DNA of 64,000 nt, taken from assembly GCA_963772515.1 (NCBI GenBank), contig CAVYXC010000004.1, positions 62,001-126,000 of the forward strand, given 5' to 3'. The stretch's first letter is position 1, and every line of letters starts with the position of its first letter. Below are positions 43,184-53,007 of this stretch, in pieces. The notes under the pieces were generated by a model, which ran no database searches, was not told the origin of the DNA, and was given only the letters and a program-made list of their open reading frames with translations. This DNA is from JAFAHD01 sp963772515 (lineage in GTDB: Bacteria; Vulcanimicrobiota; Vulcanimicrobiia; Eremiobacterales; Eremiobacteraceae). Both the position numbers and the translations under genes were made by a program.

Positions 43184-46100
43184 TGTTTTTCTCCGGGCGA
43201 GCGCGTCGAAGCGTGGGCTTTACGCCCTTCCCCTGCCTGGAATCATACATTGCCGGCGCGCCGCCAGCGTGCTTGGGCCATTCGTCGCGCTCGGCGGCCG
43301 TCTCGACCTCACGGCAGGCCGGCAATGCGAGAAATGCGGCGCGAGTGTGCGGGTCTGCGACCCTGGCGGCGAAGGCGCGCATCTCCGTCACGGCACGTCG
43401 GAGAAGCCCATCGGCGACGGAACCCTTGCCCGCAGCATGTTGTACGAGCGCCGCGGTCCAAAAACAGACGTGGGGCCAAAAAGCGCCCTCCGTTGATTTC
43501 TGCGCTATCTTCAACAGCTTCGCAGTGGCTGAAAGCGCAAGCGCGAGCTGACCAGCTTGCAAATGCCCAAGCGCTAGATCGCAATAGTCATCGAGGACGT
43601 CGGTCGGCGATAGGAGCGCTTGGCGGATCCGCAATCCCTCCTTGATATGCTTTAGTCCGAGTGCGAAATTTCCGAGCGCACGTTCCGCGTTGCCGAGATT
43701 GGCAAGCGCCGCGCCCTCGAACAAAGGAAAACCGACATCGCGTGCCACTTTGAGAGCCTTAAGGGCAACGCGTTTCGCGCCCGCCGCGTCGCCTCGCAGA
43801 GTGCGCACCAAACTCAAGTTGACCAACGTGACGACGAGCGGTCGCCGGTCCCCAGTGCGTTCGACTGCCATGAGGGCCCGATCGCCAAGAGATTCGGCCT
43901 CGTCGAGCAGCCCAAGCCGAAGGGCCAGAACGGCCTGATTGGCCTGCGCGTGCGACATACCGCGGATATGGCCGATGACCTCGAAGGCTGCCGCCGCGTC
44001 AGCGAAGCTTCGTCGCGCCAGGTCGAAATCGCCCTGCCACGTCGCCGCCACCGCCTGCCGTTGCAACATCGCGGCCTCCTCTTCGCGATCGCCGAGCGCG
44101 TGAGCAAGCGTCACGCCCTCGGCTGCCAGGTCAGCGGCATCGCCAATGAGGTGGCGCTGGAGCGCTGTGACCGCGGCGGCGGAGATGGCGCGCAATAACA
44201 GGCCTTTGTCGCTTTGGCTCGCTGCCTTCTTGCGGACGTCGGCCAGCAGCCGCCGAGAAGTCTCCAGGTCACCCGTGTTCGTCGCGATCTCGGTCAGGAC
44301 GGACATCGCCTCGATTTGGCCCGCCACGTCTTCCAAAGATTCATAATGCTGCAGCGCCTCTCGTGCCGGCCCCGCGGCTTGAACGTGACTGGTCAAGGAG
44401 ACTAGGTGGTTCGCGCGCGCGAGAAGAGCCTCGGCCTTACGACGGCTGTTCCGCGCGCGCGCCGCTCGTTGCTCCAGCTCGCTGATGACGGCGCCCTCCT
44501 CGTTTCGCTTGCCCAGGCTGCGCTCGAGATGCACCCGGCGCATCAGCAACTGCCAGGTGAGGTCGTCGTCGCCGATCCGAGCGGCGATGCTCATCGCCTC
44601 GTCGATATCGCGACGCTGACCGGTACGATCTCCCGTTCTGTTGAGCGCAGTTTCGCGGGCGCACAAGGCCGCGGCACGTTGACGATCCTCGGTCGTCAGG
44701 TCGATGGCACGGGTCGCGAACTGAATCGCCTCGTCGTGGGCATAGACGCGCTCCGCGGATTCTGCGGCGGCGAGATACCACGCCGCCGCGCGAGCATCAT
44801 CGCCGCCGCGTTCGTGATGGAGAGCCAGATCTGCGGCGAGCGCGACCTCACCGCTGGTCGAGTGATGCTCGAGCATTCGAGCCACGCGCCGATGACGTCG
44901 AGAGCGCAGCTGGGGTGATATCGCCTCGTAGATCGCCGCGTGGACCAGGTGATGTGTGAATGCATAATCGAAGCGACCGCGCCCGCCTGCCTCGCGGATG
45001 AAATGCCGGTCGAGCAGGTCGTCGATGCCATCGAGCACCCGGTCCTCGGTGAAACCCGTCACGTCGCGGACAGCGTCGACATTGAATCCGTGACCGATCA
45101 CGGCGGCTACCTCTGCGATCTCCTGTCCGTCTGGCGACAGTTGAGCGCGGCGAGCGGAGATCAACGAGCGCAGACGCTGCGTGCCGGCCCACGCATCGCT
45201 TTCGCGACCGCGCCATGCGTCAGGATGGTCGAGCGCGTCGCGCAGCGCCTCGCTTAGGAAGAGCGGGTTGCCCTCGGTCTGGCTGAATAAAGCGTTGGCG
45301 AAGCCCGATGCATCGTCGGTCGGAATCGGGAAAGCCGCCATGAGTTCATTGATGGCCGCACGCGGCAGACGGCGTAGCGACAACGTCGTGGCAGCCTGTT
45401 CGCCGCGCAATTCCTGATGCAGATCGCGAAGCGGGTGGGAACGACCTGTTTCCTCGTCACGATAGGTCGCGATGATGAGAACGGGAGTGCGAGCCAGGCG
45501 CCGGGCGAAAAAGCCGAGTGCCGCAATCGTGGCGGCTCCGGCCCAGTGTAGATCCTCCAATACCACGAGCATCGGTCGCACGCGCGCCAAGGCGGCCAGA
45601 CAGCTGGCGACCGCGTCGAGGAGCCTGGATCGTTCTCGTTGGGGATCGACAGGCGGCAACTCGGGGAGGTCGCCTCGCCTGGCGGAGAGCTCAGGCACGA
45701 GCCGGTCGATAATCGCGAGGCTCAGCGTATCGACGTCGAGCGATGCTATAAACGGCAATCCGGCGCGGATCGCTTCGGCGATGCATTCGTACGGCACTCG
45801 CTCCGGACAGCTGGTCGAGCCCACCAGAATGCGCCCACCTTCGGCCTCCACGATGCGCGCGAGCTCCGCAGCGAGTCGGGACTTGCCGATTCCGGCCTCA
45901 CCGGCGATCAGAACCAGGCCGCCATTGGCGCGCGCAGCGCGGCTCCAACGCGTCTGAACTTGCTCGAGCTCTAGTTTTCTTCCCACAAACGGGAGGGCAT
46001 AGCGTCGGGCCGGCTCGGACGCGGGGTCTACGGTGACATCAGCGGCTCGGAGAGTTGCAGGCCCGGGTAGGGCCGCATGTTTGACGATCGCGTCGCGCAC

Positions 46101-46796
46101 CGCTATCGTCTCGGGCATTGGGTCGACGGCAAGCTCGTGGCGCAGACGTTTGATGAACTCGTCGTAGGTCGCAAGAGCCCCAGCGGCGTCGCCGGATTCG
46201 TAGCGGCAACCCATCAACTGGCGGATTACGTCCTCACGCCACGGATCTGCGGCGAGCAACTTCGTCGCGAACGCGATCGCTCGCTGGAACTGGCGGGATT
46301 CACGCTGTTGGACGATCAGAGCGCCAAGGTCGGCAAAGTACAGACTGCGCAGGCGCTCGCGGTGCGAAACGAGCCAGTCATCATAGACATCCTCGACCAG
46401 GTCGCCGGCGTAGAGCTCAACAGCGTCGGACAACGTGGCGCCGTCGGCGCTCAGGCGCTCGAATTCCGCGACATCGAGCCAAAACGGAGCCGCGTCGTTC
46501 CAACGGACCGATTCACCCTCCGCCAGGATCCAGGGGGTGCCGCTCGAGTTGGGTCCTAGCGCCCTGTTCAGTAGATAGATGTAACGGCGCAGCTCGGCAA
46601 GAGCGGTTTCCTCGGATTCGTCGGCCCAGAGGGTGAAGGCGAGAAAGTTGCGCGAGACCGGCTCGGAACGGTGCAGCAGCAAGTAGGCGGCGAGGGGCAC
46701 GGTTGCGGCCCGTTTTGCGAGTTTGATGGGTGAGCCGCCGGCGACGAAGCGAGGTTGACCGAGCAGATAGATTCTCAGCGGCGCTTCTGTCGACAT
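43158..46796 (-). CDS. SARP-type transcriptional regulator with AAA ATPase and TPR repeats
   Basis: 1212 residues. N-terminal OmpR-like winged helix ('LRIYLLGQPRFVAGGSPIKL', 'KRAATVPLAAYLLLHR'), then a bacterial transcriptional activation domain (about 95-245, 'DVAEFERLSADGATLSDAVE', 'RQLMGCRYESGDAAGALATY'). AAA ATPase with Walker A 'IAGEAGIGKSRLA' (about 295-307) and Walker B 'MLVVLEDLHWAG', then a long TPR array. AfsR/LuxR-type regulators of this layout control operons in response to metabolic state. It sits in a minus-strand run after the multicopper oxidase and DNRLRE-like genes, so may regulate them. The next small gene overlaps its stop. Confidence 0.88.
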   Translation of the reverse strand: MSTEAPLRIYLLGQPRFVAGGSPIKLAKRAATVPLAAYLLLHRSEPVSRNFLAFTLWADESEETALAELRRYIYLLNRALGPNSSGTPWILAEGESVRWNDAAPFWLDVAEFERLSADGATLSDAVELYAGDLVEDVYDDWLVSHRERLRSLYFADLGALIVQQRESRQFQRAIAFATKLLAADPWREDVIRQLMGCRYESGDAAGALATYDEFIKRLRHELAVDPMPETIAVRDAIVKHAALPGPATLRAADVTVDPASEPARRYALPFVGRKLELEQVQTRWSRAARANGGLVLIAGEAGIGKSRLAAELARIVEAEGGRILVGSTSCPERVPYECIAEAIRAGLPFIASLDVDTLSLAIIDRLVPELSARRGDLPELPPVDPQRERSRLLDAVASCLAALARVRPMLVVLEDLHWAGAATIAALGFFARRLARTPVLIIATYRDEETGRSHPLRDLHQELRGEQAATTLSLRRLPRAAINELMAAFPIPTDDASGFANALFSQTEGNPLFLSEALRDALDHPDAWRGRESDAWAGTQRLRSLISARRAQLSPDGQEIAEVAAVIGHGFNVDAVRDVTGFTEDRVLDGIDDLLDRHFIREAGGRGRFDYAFTHHLVHAAIYEAISPQLRSRRHRRVARMLEHHSTSGEVALAADLALHHERGGDDARAAAWYLAAAESAERVYAHDEAIQFATRAIDLTTEDRQRAAALCARETALNRTGDRTGQRRDIDEAMSIAARIGDDDLTWQLLMRRVHLERSLGKRNEEGAVISELEQRAARARNSRRKAEALLARANHLVSLTSHVQAAGPAREALQHYESLEDVAGQIEAMSVLTEIATNTGDLETSRRLLADVRKKAASQSDKGLLLRAISAAAVTALQRHLIGDAADLAAEGVTLAHALGDREEEAAMLQRQAVAATWQGDFDLARRSFADAAAAFEVIGHIRGMSHAQANQAVLALRLGLLDEAESLGDRALMAVERTGDRRPLVVTLVNLSLVRTLRGDAAGAKRVALKALKVARDVGFPLFEGAALANLGNAERALGNFALGLKHIKEGLRIRQALLSPTDVLDDYCDLALGHLQAGQLALALSATAKLLKIAQKSTEGAFWPHVCFWTAALVQHAAGKGSVADGLLRRAVTEMRAFAARVADPHTRAAFLALPACREVETAAERDEWPKHAGGAPAMYDSRQGKGVKPTLRRARPEKNIERRRTTS

Positions 46797-46847
46797 GGCC
46801 GGGACTTAGAGGAGACCTTGGCGCGTCCCCTCCGCAGCGCGGTGTTT

Positions 46848-47909
46848 TTAGTAGTACTCGATCCGAAGGCTTGGCCAATATCTGGTGATGCACTCGTTCT
46901 CCGTGAATGCCGCCAGGTTCTCATCGGGACCCTTCACGACCCATCCGTAGTTGTTGCCATAGGCGGTCCAAGTCTGCACGTCATGCACCACGTTCGCGCT
47001 CAGGCCCGAACCCGCTCCGTCGAAGCTCTCACCGAACTCGGCATCGAGCCAAGGGACTCGAGCATCCCACCAGTCGGATTGCGCTGGGCCGAAATCGATC
47101 GCGCAATTCAACGAACTCGGAACGTCCCAACTGCCATCCTGGTACACGGTCGTTCCGTACTGCGTGAGCGTGAGCGTGGCGGCCGTGATCGCGTGATGCT
47201 GAAGATTTGGGATATTGAATTGAAAGCCGGCGCGCAGCAACACGTTGTCATACAGATCGCCGGTCAATCGTGTATCCGTCCAGTAGCGAAAACCGACCAG
47301 CACGCTCGGGTAGCCCGTATACTGTACGACGTACCCCAAGTCCAAGCAGCCCGTGCTGAAAACGCTGAGACCGCCACAGGACTTATTTTCCTTCTGCCAC
47401 ACATCGGAGTATGCAGGCTGCAGCACGAGGACTTTTTTCACGCTGTTAGATTTGATAATCTGAGGGTGCGGCCCATTCGAATGGCCGTAGAAGCGGCCGC
47501 CGGCCGGAGCAGGCGTCGGAGTCGAGCACGTGACGGTATACGGCGCCTTATTCGAGTAGATGTCAGGCTGGAACATACCGCTGAGCCAAATCTGATCGAA
47601 GTCCGACGCGTTCGTCGTGAGCGCGATGGTGTCGTGGACCACGAACGATCCGGACGGGGCGATCATGCCGGCCACGGTCGGTAACACGGCGCTGCCATGT
47701 CGGTAAAAAGCGTACTGAAATGCCGTGCCCGGCGAACCGGTCACTACGGCCGTCGCCAGGAGCGACGTCGGGCACGGTCCCGAGTAACTCGCGGGGCTGA
47801 CGCTGATCGTCGCACTGGTCACGCCGGCCTGCGCGGTCGCGTGCGCAAGCATGACAGCGGCGACTGCGCACACCGCGGCGATCTGATATGGGCGAGACAG
47901 AGCCATCAT
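46848..47909 (-). CDS. Secreted protein with DNRLRE-like C-terminal domain
   Basis: 353 residues. Signal peptide (IAAVCAVAAVMLAHATAQA), an Ig-like N-terminal domain ('VSPASYSGPCPTSLLATAVV', 'GSPGTAFQYAFYRHG') resembling the protein at 2442-2831, then a beta-sandwich ending 'DVQTWTAYGNNYGWVVKGPD' and 'CITRYWPSLRIEYY', the usual end of DNRLRE domains. The start overlaps the multicopper oxidase stop by 4 bases, so translated together. Possibly a surface-binding protein working with the oxidase; role inferred only from position. Confidence 0.68.
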   Translation of the reverse strand: MMALSRPYQIAAVCAVAAVMLAHATAQAGVTSATISVSPASYSGPCPTSLLATAVVTGSPGTAFQYAFYRHGSAVLPTVAGMIAPSGSFVVHDTIALTTNASDFDQIWLSGMFQPDIYSNKAPYTVTCSTPTPAPAGGRFYGHSNGPHPQIIKSNSVKKVLVLQPAYSDVWQKENKSCGGLSVFSTGCLDLGYVVQYTGYPSVLVGFRYWTDTRLTGDLYDNVLLRAGFQFNIPNLQHHAITAATLTLTQYGTTVYQDGSWDVPSSLNCAIDFGPAQSDWWDARVPWLDAEFGESFDGAGSGLSANVVHDVQTWTAYGNNYGWVVKGPDENLAAFTENECITRYWPSLRIEYY

Positions 47910-49774
47910 GGAGCCGAAACCTCGATCTTCTGCGACGCGACGAGCAGATTATTGTTGTCCGCATCGTAGACGCCCAGCGTGAGGGTACCGGCCTTCGTCG
48001 GTGTGAAACGGAAATCGCGCGTCTCGCCGATCGTCAGAGCGTGGATCGCGGCGGTCTGCCGTTGCAGGCGCGTCGGCAGGTCCCGGCCGTCCTTTGCGAT
48101 CGGCGTCCACTGGAGCACATCGGTGCCGTCTGAAAGCGAGACCACTAAGTCTTCGCCTGAGAGCGAGAGTTCGATCAGGCGAAGACGTTGCGGAACGCCG
48201 GCCGTCGCCGACATCGGCGGCGGCGAGAGCGAGCCGCCTATCGCCACGAACGGACTGCCGGCCTTTTGGTACGATTCCGAGATCATGACGATGTGGTCGC
48301 TTGCGGGATTGAACGCCTCACCGGGCGGCATCACGATGAGCGGGCCGATGAGGCCGCTGGCGAGTTGCCATCCGTCGTCCATATGGGCGTGGTACATGAA
48401 CGTCCCAGCATCGGGCGGAGTGAAGCGCGCGACGAAACTCGCGCCCGGATCGATCGGTGGCGACATGCGCGCGCCATCCATCGCCATACCCATGCCCGCA
48501 CCGCCATCGTAGTAGCTGTCTTGAAGTGCAATCCCGTGCCAATGCATGCTGGTCTGCTCGTGCGTCTGATTGACCACCGTGATCGCGACCGGCTTGCCGC
48601 GCGCGAGCACGATCGGCGGTCCCAGATTGCCGTTGGACTGGGTCGTCTGGTCGCCGTCCGTCAAGTGAACCGTTCCTTTTTCCAAGCCGATGTAGGGCGC
48701 GTCGGACACGTCGTGCGACTCTAAAAGAAGCGTGAGCTGGCGCGGGGTTTGCGGCACAGCGGGTGCTCGGTCCCCAGAACGGGGGAGCACGTCGAGCGCG
48801 ATCACCATGCCGCCCATCGGTTCGTTTGGCAGATGGAAGCGCTTGGCAACGCTAAGCTGTGGGTCGGCTTTCCCGGCGAGCATGTCAGCCAGCGGCGCGT
48901 GGCGCGTGATGTGATCGTCGATGTGGCAGTGGAACATCCACTGGCCCGGGCGATCGGCGGTCCACGTAAGCTCTTCTGCCTCGCCAGGGAAAAATGCATG
49001 CGTTACCTCGTCGTACGCGTTCGCGCGCGCGAGGCGATAGTAGAAACCGTGCAAGTGCATGGGATGGACGAACGAAGACGCATTGAAAACGGCCCAGCGC
49101 ACCGTCTGTCCCCGTACGTACGTAAGACGTTCCGTGGCCGGGTATGATCGTCCGTTGATTGTCTCAAGCAGGTAGATGAAGTTCGGCGTACCGTCCTTGT
49201 CCTTCACGGGCGCGTAGAGACCGAGCACGAAAACATGGTCCACTCGCGGCGCGTGCGCATTCTCGACGACGATCGCTCCGGAAAGTTCGGCGTCGTCAAA
49301 GACGCGAGCGTCCATGGTTTCGCCCTTATCCGATCCGTAGTACCCGAACGCCCCTACGCGATCGAGCACGAATGAAACGCGCCGCGTTTCTCCGGGCTGC
49401 ACGTGCAAGACCGTGGTCAGTGCGTCCGCGGGCGCGGCCAAGCCGCGAATCGTCAGATCGTGCGAGAGGTCGTTTCGGATCGTCGCCACGACCCGAGTGC
49501 CGAGCGCAACGCGCAAGAGCGGCCCCGGGATCTGCAGCGGCCGGCCGGCTTCGCCGAAGGCCTCGATCGGCAGCCCGATCGTCCCAGGGCCGTCTGGATA
49601 CCAAAGACCCCGTTCCGCAACGAGTGCGATGTGCAAGACGCTTCCGTCGAGCCGGCCGCCGCTGACGGTATTGTCGTTGGGTGCGATGTCGGCGAGCGTG
49701 GCACCGAGAGCGGGCGCCGCGGCGACGCAGCATAGGGCAGTCGCCAGGACCAGCAAGCATGTTTTCGTAGCCAT
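47906..49774 (-). CDS. Multicopper oxidase
   Basis: 622 residues. Signal peptide (LLVLATALCCVAAAPALGA). Copper-ligand motifs: 'HPMHLHG' (about 236), 'FHCHIDDH' (about 282), 'MHWHG' (about 411) and 'YHAHMDD' (about 462). The two C-type motifs precede the two N-type motifs, and the first domain lacks histidines ('LTIRGLAAPADAL'), so the order is permuted relative to laccase, with the copper cluster probably between the second and third domains. Oxidises phenols or metals, perhaps copper or manganese; not determinable. Cotranscribed with the DNRLRE-like gene. Confidence 0.88.
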   Translation of the reverse strand: MATKTCLLVLATALCCVAAAPALGATLADIAPNDNTVSGGRLDGSVLHIALVAERGLWYPDGPGTIGLPIEAFGEAGRPLQIPGPLLRVALGTRVVATIRNDLSHDLTIRGLAAPADALTTVLHVQPGETRRVSFVLDRVGAFGYYGSDKGETMDARVFDDAELSGAIVVENAHAPRVDHVFVLGLYAPVKDKDGTPNFIYLLETINGRSYPATERLTYVRGQTVRWAVFNASSFVHPMHLHGFYYRLARANAYDEVTHAFFPGEAEELTWTADRPGQWMFHCHIDDHITRHAPLADMLAGKADPQLSVAKRFHLPNEPMGGMVIALDVLPRSGDRAPAVPQTPRQLTLLLESHDVSDAPYIGLEKGTVHLTDGDQTTQSNGNLGPPIVLARGKPVAITVVNQTHEQTSMHWHGIALQDSYYDGGAGMGMAMDGARMSPPIDPGASFVARFTPPDAGTFMYHAHMDDGWQLASGLIGPLIVMPPGEAFNPASDHIVMISESYQKAGSPFVAIGGSLSPPPMSATAGVPQRLRLIELSLSGEDLVVSLSDGTDVLQWTPIAKDGRDLPTRLQRQTAAIHALTIGETRDFRFTPTKAGTLTLGVYDADNNNLLVASQKIEVSAP

Positions 49775-49836
49775 GAGCCGAGCCTAGCAGACGGCCGTGC
49801 GGCTGGCGTTCCGCGCCCCCTGAGGATGGGCTGGAG

Positions 49837-49856
49837 CGGTCGAATTTATTCGACCG
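49837..49856 (+). repeat. Palindromic repeat copy 5, stop codon of the AdnB-like gene
   Basis: Exact core CGGTCGAATTTATTCGACCG with GGAG at 49833-49836. The minus-strand frame reads GTC-GAA-TAA, so the AdnB-like gene ends inside the repeat (AVE then stop at 49846). Confidence 0.95.
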
Positions 49857-52800
49857 CCGTTTTACCCTCGGAGCGCGGATACGCGTCGCACGGTGCGCCG
49901 CGATAAGCGCAGCTGAAGCACCATCGGCCCGGGCGGGCCTCCGTATTGCCCGCGCGCAGCCCGGCCGCGATCGCTTCGATGCGCGCTCGCACGGTGTCAG
50001 GCGGCGGCACGTCAAGCGCCTCGAGCGCGAAGGTACCATCGTTGAATCGACCCACGACGCACGCCGCGTCCTCGATCTTGTACGCGCGCCGAGCCGCCTC
50101 GCGATAGATGCCGAGTTGCAGCGCATATTCGGATGCTGCCGTCTCCCCCGTCTTGTAGTCCAGCACCGTCAGCTGCCCAGCCGGGTCGCGCGCGATCAGA
50201 TCGATATAGCCACCCACCACGGCTTCGCTGAACTGCATCACGAACGGCGCCTCCGCTCGTTCGATGCGCCAATCCGAAAGCGCGGCGATGGCCAGCCGCA
50301 CGTCTTCGATCGCGCGCTTGAAATCGCGCGGCCCGATCCGAAGCTCGAGTTCGGACGCTGAATCCGTCACGTACCGCTCCGGCGTGGCGATCGCGTCTCC
50401 CGAAATGCGCGTGCGCGCCCAACGCTCGAGCGCACGGTGGACCAGCCGGCCGCGATCGGACGCCAACAGCGCGCCGGGTTCGAAGCTGTCGCCGGCGATC
50501 GCCTCGAGCAGCGCATCGTCAGACGCGGCGGAGGTTGCGCGTCGCAGATTGGGCAGCCGCAGGATCTTAGCGTAGGTGACACTGCGCGGGCAGCGCTCGT
50601 ATGCGTGTAAGACGGAGAAGGAGAGCGGCGGCAGCGCATTGGCAACCTCCACCGCGTGTGGTGCGGTCGAACTTATTCGACCGTCGGACCTTGAGGCATC
50701 GGAAGCGGTCAAATCCATTCGACTTTGCTCGACGCTTTGCGCCGGTAACGGCTCGTCGACCGGCCATGCGCGTCCGGCCATCCACGTCTCGATCTCGGCC
50801 ACGAAATCATGCGGCTTGCCGCGCGGATTCGTATTGCTGTACGTGCTCCCGCCGAACAGATACAGCTCGTCGCGCGCTCGCGTCAGCGCGACATAGAGGA
50901 GCCGCCGCTCTTCGGCATCGCGCTCGCTCTCGCCCAGCTCGTCCTCATGCGGAGCCACGCCCTCGTCGTCCGGTCGAAATTTGGCCACTGCTGCGTGAAA
51001 GGTCTTAGCGCCGTTCGCGCCCTCGGTGCTGATGAGCGCCCCTGTTTCCTCTTCCAGCCAGATCATGGGCGACGGACCGGGGCGCGGCCAGACGTCGATC
51101 ACGAACACGATCGGCCACTCAAGGCCTTTGGCGGCGTGAATAGTCATGATCGAAACGGCGTTCGTCGCCGGCTGGTCGGCCTCGCGGTCATCAAAATCGA
51201 TGCGCGTCAGCTCTTGGATATAGCGGACGAAATCGCGCGCGTGCGCTTCGCGATTGCGATCGACGAAGGCCGCGGCGAGCCGGCCTAGCTTGCGCAGATT
51301 CGCCACCGCTTGATCGTCACCGCGCAGCGAGAAGCCGGCCAGCACGCCCGTCAGCTCCAGGACCTTCGGAAACGATATGCGCAGCGACGCGGCCGAGTAC
51401 GGCTCGACCGCGTCGACCAGCTCGCGCAAATGGTCGAGCCGCCGCCGGCTGTCTGCGTCCATCGAGTCGGGGATCGGCTCGACGAGCACGCGCCGCGCGA
51501 ACGCGGTCGTATCGCGCTCCAGCCCTTGCGCTAGCGTGGTGAGCGCGGCGTCGGAGAGACCGCACGCCGCCGAAGCGCATATGCGCGCTAACGCCTGGCC
51601 GTCGAGCGGATCGGCCAGCACGGTCAACCACGCCAATGCGTCTCTGACCTCATCGGTCTCGTAGAAACCGGCGCCGCCGAGCAGCCGGAACGGGATGCGA
51701 TGCGCCACCAGCTCCGCGGTGAACGGCTGGATCAGCGTCTTGTTGCGCGTGAGGATGGCGATGTCGTCGGGCTTGATGTCGCCGCGCGCCAGCAGCGCAG
51801 CGATCCGGCGCGCGACGGCATGCGCCTGGGCGCGGCGATTAAACTCGGCATTGGGCCGCGGCACTTGCGCCGTCGCCCAGCGGCTTGCGACGTGCACGTT
51901 CTGCCGGCCCACGCCGCCGCGATGCGCGCGCAAGGGCGCGGCATCGCAGTTCTGGCCGGCGATGACGGCGTGCGCCAGATCGAGGATCTCTTGGCGCGAC
52001 CGGCGGTTCTCCGACAGCGCGTAGCTGTGGCTGCCTTTCACGGCGGCGAAGCGGCGGATGCTCCCCGGCGCGGCGCCGATGAAACTGAAGATGCTCTGGC
52101 GCGGGTCGCCGACCACCGTCACGCGCTCGAGGCCCTCGCCGAAGAGCGTTTCCAAGAAGCTCCACTGCGCGTCGTTGGTATCCTGGAATTCGTCGACGAT
52201 GCAATGCGCAAAGCGCCCGCGCAACTCGTCGCGCAGCTTCGGGTCGTCGGCGATGCCGCGCCGCGCGAGCCGCAACAGATCCGCGTAGGTGAGCGCGAAG
52301 CGCCGCTGCAGGCGCTCGTCATAACGCCGCAGGATCGCTCCCACCGCGCGCACGCGCGACTGCGCCTCCTCGGATTCACGCAGCAGCTCGTCGTCGGTCG
52401 TTCTCGCCTGAACCGTTTCGGAGATTTTCCCGCGTGCGGTGCGTTTCTTGATCGTACGATACGGGATCTGCGCGATCGCCGCCGCTTCGGCGAGCGCGCG
52501 GCGCTCGAACAGATCGACGGCGATATCGCGCTCCTTGAGAAACTGCGCGATCACGAACAGACCCGCGCGCAGCTCGTCGCGTCGCGCCGACCGCAGCGGC
52601 AATGCCTGCGCGTCGGGATTCGAGCCGTAGATCACGTCGTCCACAGCCTCGCGAAACTCGAGGCGCGCGTCGACGTCTTCGATCACCGTGCTGTCCGGAG
52701 AGACGCCGAGATCGTACGCATGCTCCATCAAGACGCTTGACGCGAATGCGTGGAAGGTCGAGCAATGCGGCGGTTCGATCGCTGGTCCGAGCCGTTCGAG

Positions 52801-53007
52801 CGTGCGCCGCCGCAGCTCTGCAGCGGCCTTGCGCGCGAAGGTGAGCAAGAGGATGTTCTTGGCGGGGCACAGGCCGTGCTCGTGCAGATACGCGACGCGA
52901 TTGACGATGGTGTGCGTCTTGCCGGTACCCGCCCCTGCGTCGACGATCGCCGGCGTGTCGAGTGGATGCTCGAGCACGCGTTGCTGTTCGCGCGAGACCG
53001 AGTTCAC
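49846..53007 (-). CDS. AdnB-like helicase-nuclease subunit (UvrD + RecB-type nuclease)
   Basis: 1053 residues. N-terminal UvrD-type helicase: Q-motif 'SREQQRVL', Walker A GAGTGKT (25-31), Walker B 'DEFQDTND', 'GDPRQSIFSFIGAAP', 'IHAAKGLEWPIVFV', 'VALTRARDELYLFGG'. A PD-(D/E)xK nuclease follows (about 790-1050): 'FSVLHAYERCP', 'GYIDLIARDPAG', 'LDYKTG', 'LQLGIYREAA', then a C-terminal cluster 'CFSCAYRGAPC', which with the earlier Cys is likely to bind an iron-sulfur cluster. Repairs double-strand breaks by end resection. The GTG start overlaps the AdnA-like stop (GTGA). Two palindromic repeats (50664, 50706) lie in frame in the linker between helicase and nuclease, and a third supplies the stop. 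Confidence 0.88.
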   Translation of the reverse strand: MNSVSREQQRVLEHPLDTPAIVDAGAGTGKTHTIVNRVAYLHEHGLCPAKNILLLTFARKAAAELRRRTLERLGPAIEPPHCSTFHAFASSVLMEHAYDLGVSPDSTVIEDVDARLEFREAVDDVIYGSNPDAQALPLRSARRDELRAGLFVIAQFLKERDIAVDLFERRALAEAAAIAQIPYRTIKKRTARGKISETVQARTTDDELLRESEEAQSRVRAVGAILRRYDERLQRRFALTYADLLRLARRGIADDPKLRDELRGRFAHCIVDEFQDTNDAQWSFLETLFGEGLERVTVVGDPRQSIFSFIGAAPGSIRRFAAVKGSHSYALSENRRSRQEILDLAHAVIAGQNCDAAPLRAHRGGVGRQNVHVASRWATAQVPRPNAEFNRRAQAHAVARRIAALLARGDIKPDDIAILTRNKTLIQPFTAELVAHRIPFRLLGGAGFYETDEVRDALAWLTVLADPLDGQALARICASAACGLSDAALTTLAQGLERDTTAFARRVLVEPIPDSMDADSRRRLDHLRELVDAVEPYSAASLRISFPKVLELTGVLAGFSLRGDDQAVANLRKLGRLAAAFVDRNREAHARDFVRYIQELTRIDFDDREADQPATNAVSIMTIHAAKGLEWPIVFVIDVWPRPGPSPMIWLEEETGALISTEGANGAKTFHAAVAKFRPDDEGVAPHEDELGESERDAEERRLLYVALTRARDELYLFGGSTYSNTNPRGKPHDFVAEIETWMAGRAWPVDEPLPAQSVEQSRMDLTASDASRSDGRISSTAPHAVEVANALPPLSFSVLHAYERCPRSVTYAKILRLPNLRRATSAASDDALLEAIAGDSFEPGALLASDRGRLVHRALERWARTRISGDAIATPERYVTDSASELELRIGPRDFKRAIEDVRLAIAALSDWRIERAEAPFVMQFSEAVVGGYIDLIARDPAGQLTVLDYKTGETAASEYALQLGIYREAARRAYKIEDAACVVGRFNDGTFALEALDVPPPDTVRARIEAIAAGLRAGNTEARPGRWCFSCAYRGAPCDAYPRSEGKTAVE
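50664..50683 (+). repeat. Palindromic repeat copy 6, inside the AdnB-like gene
   Basis: CGGTCGAACTTATTCGACCG, one base off the core. In frame in the gene, read on the minus strand as GRISSTAP. Confidence 0.9.
50706..50725 (+). repeat. Degenerate palindromic repeat copy 7, inside the AdnB-like gene
   Basis: CGGTCAAATCCATTCGACTT with GGAAG before it; same orientation, 42 bases after copy 6. Several mismatches to the core, so an older copy. Confidence 0.65.
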
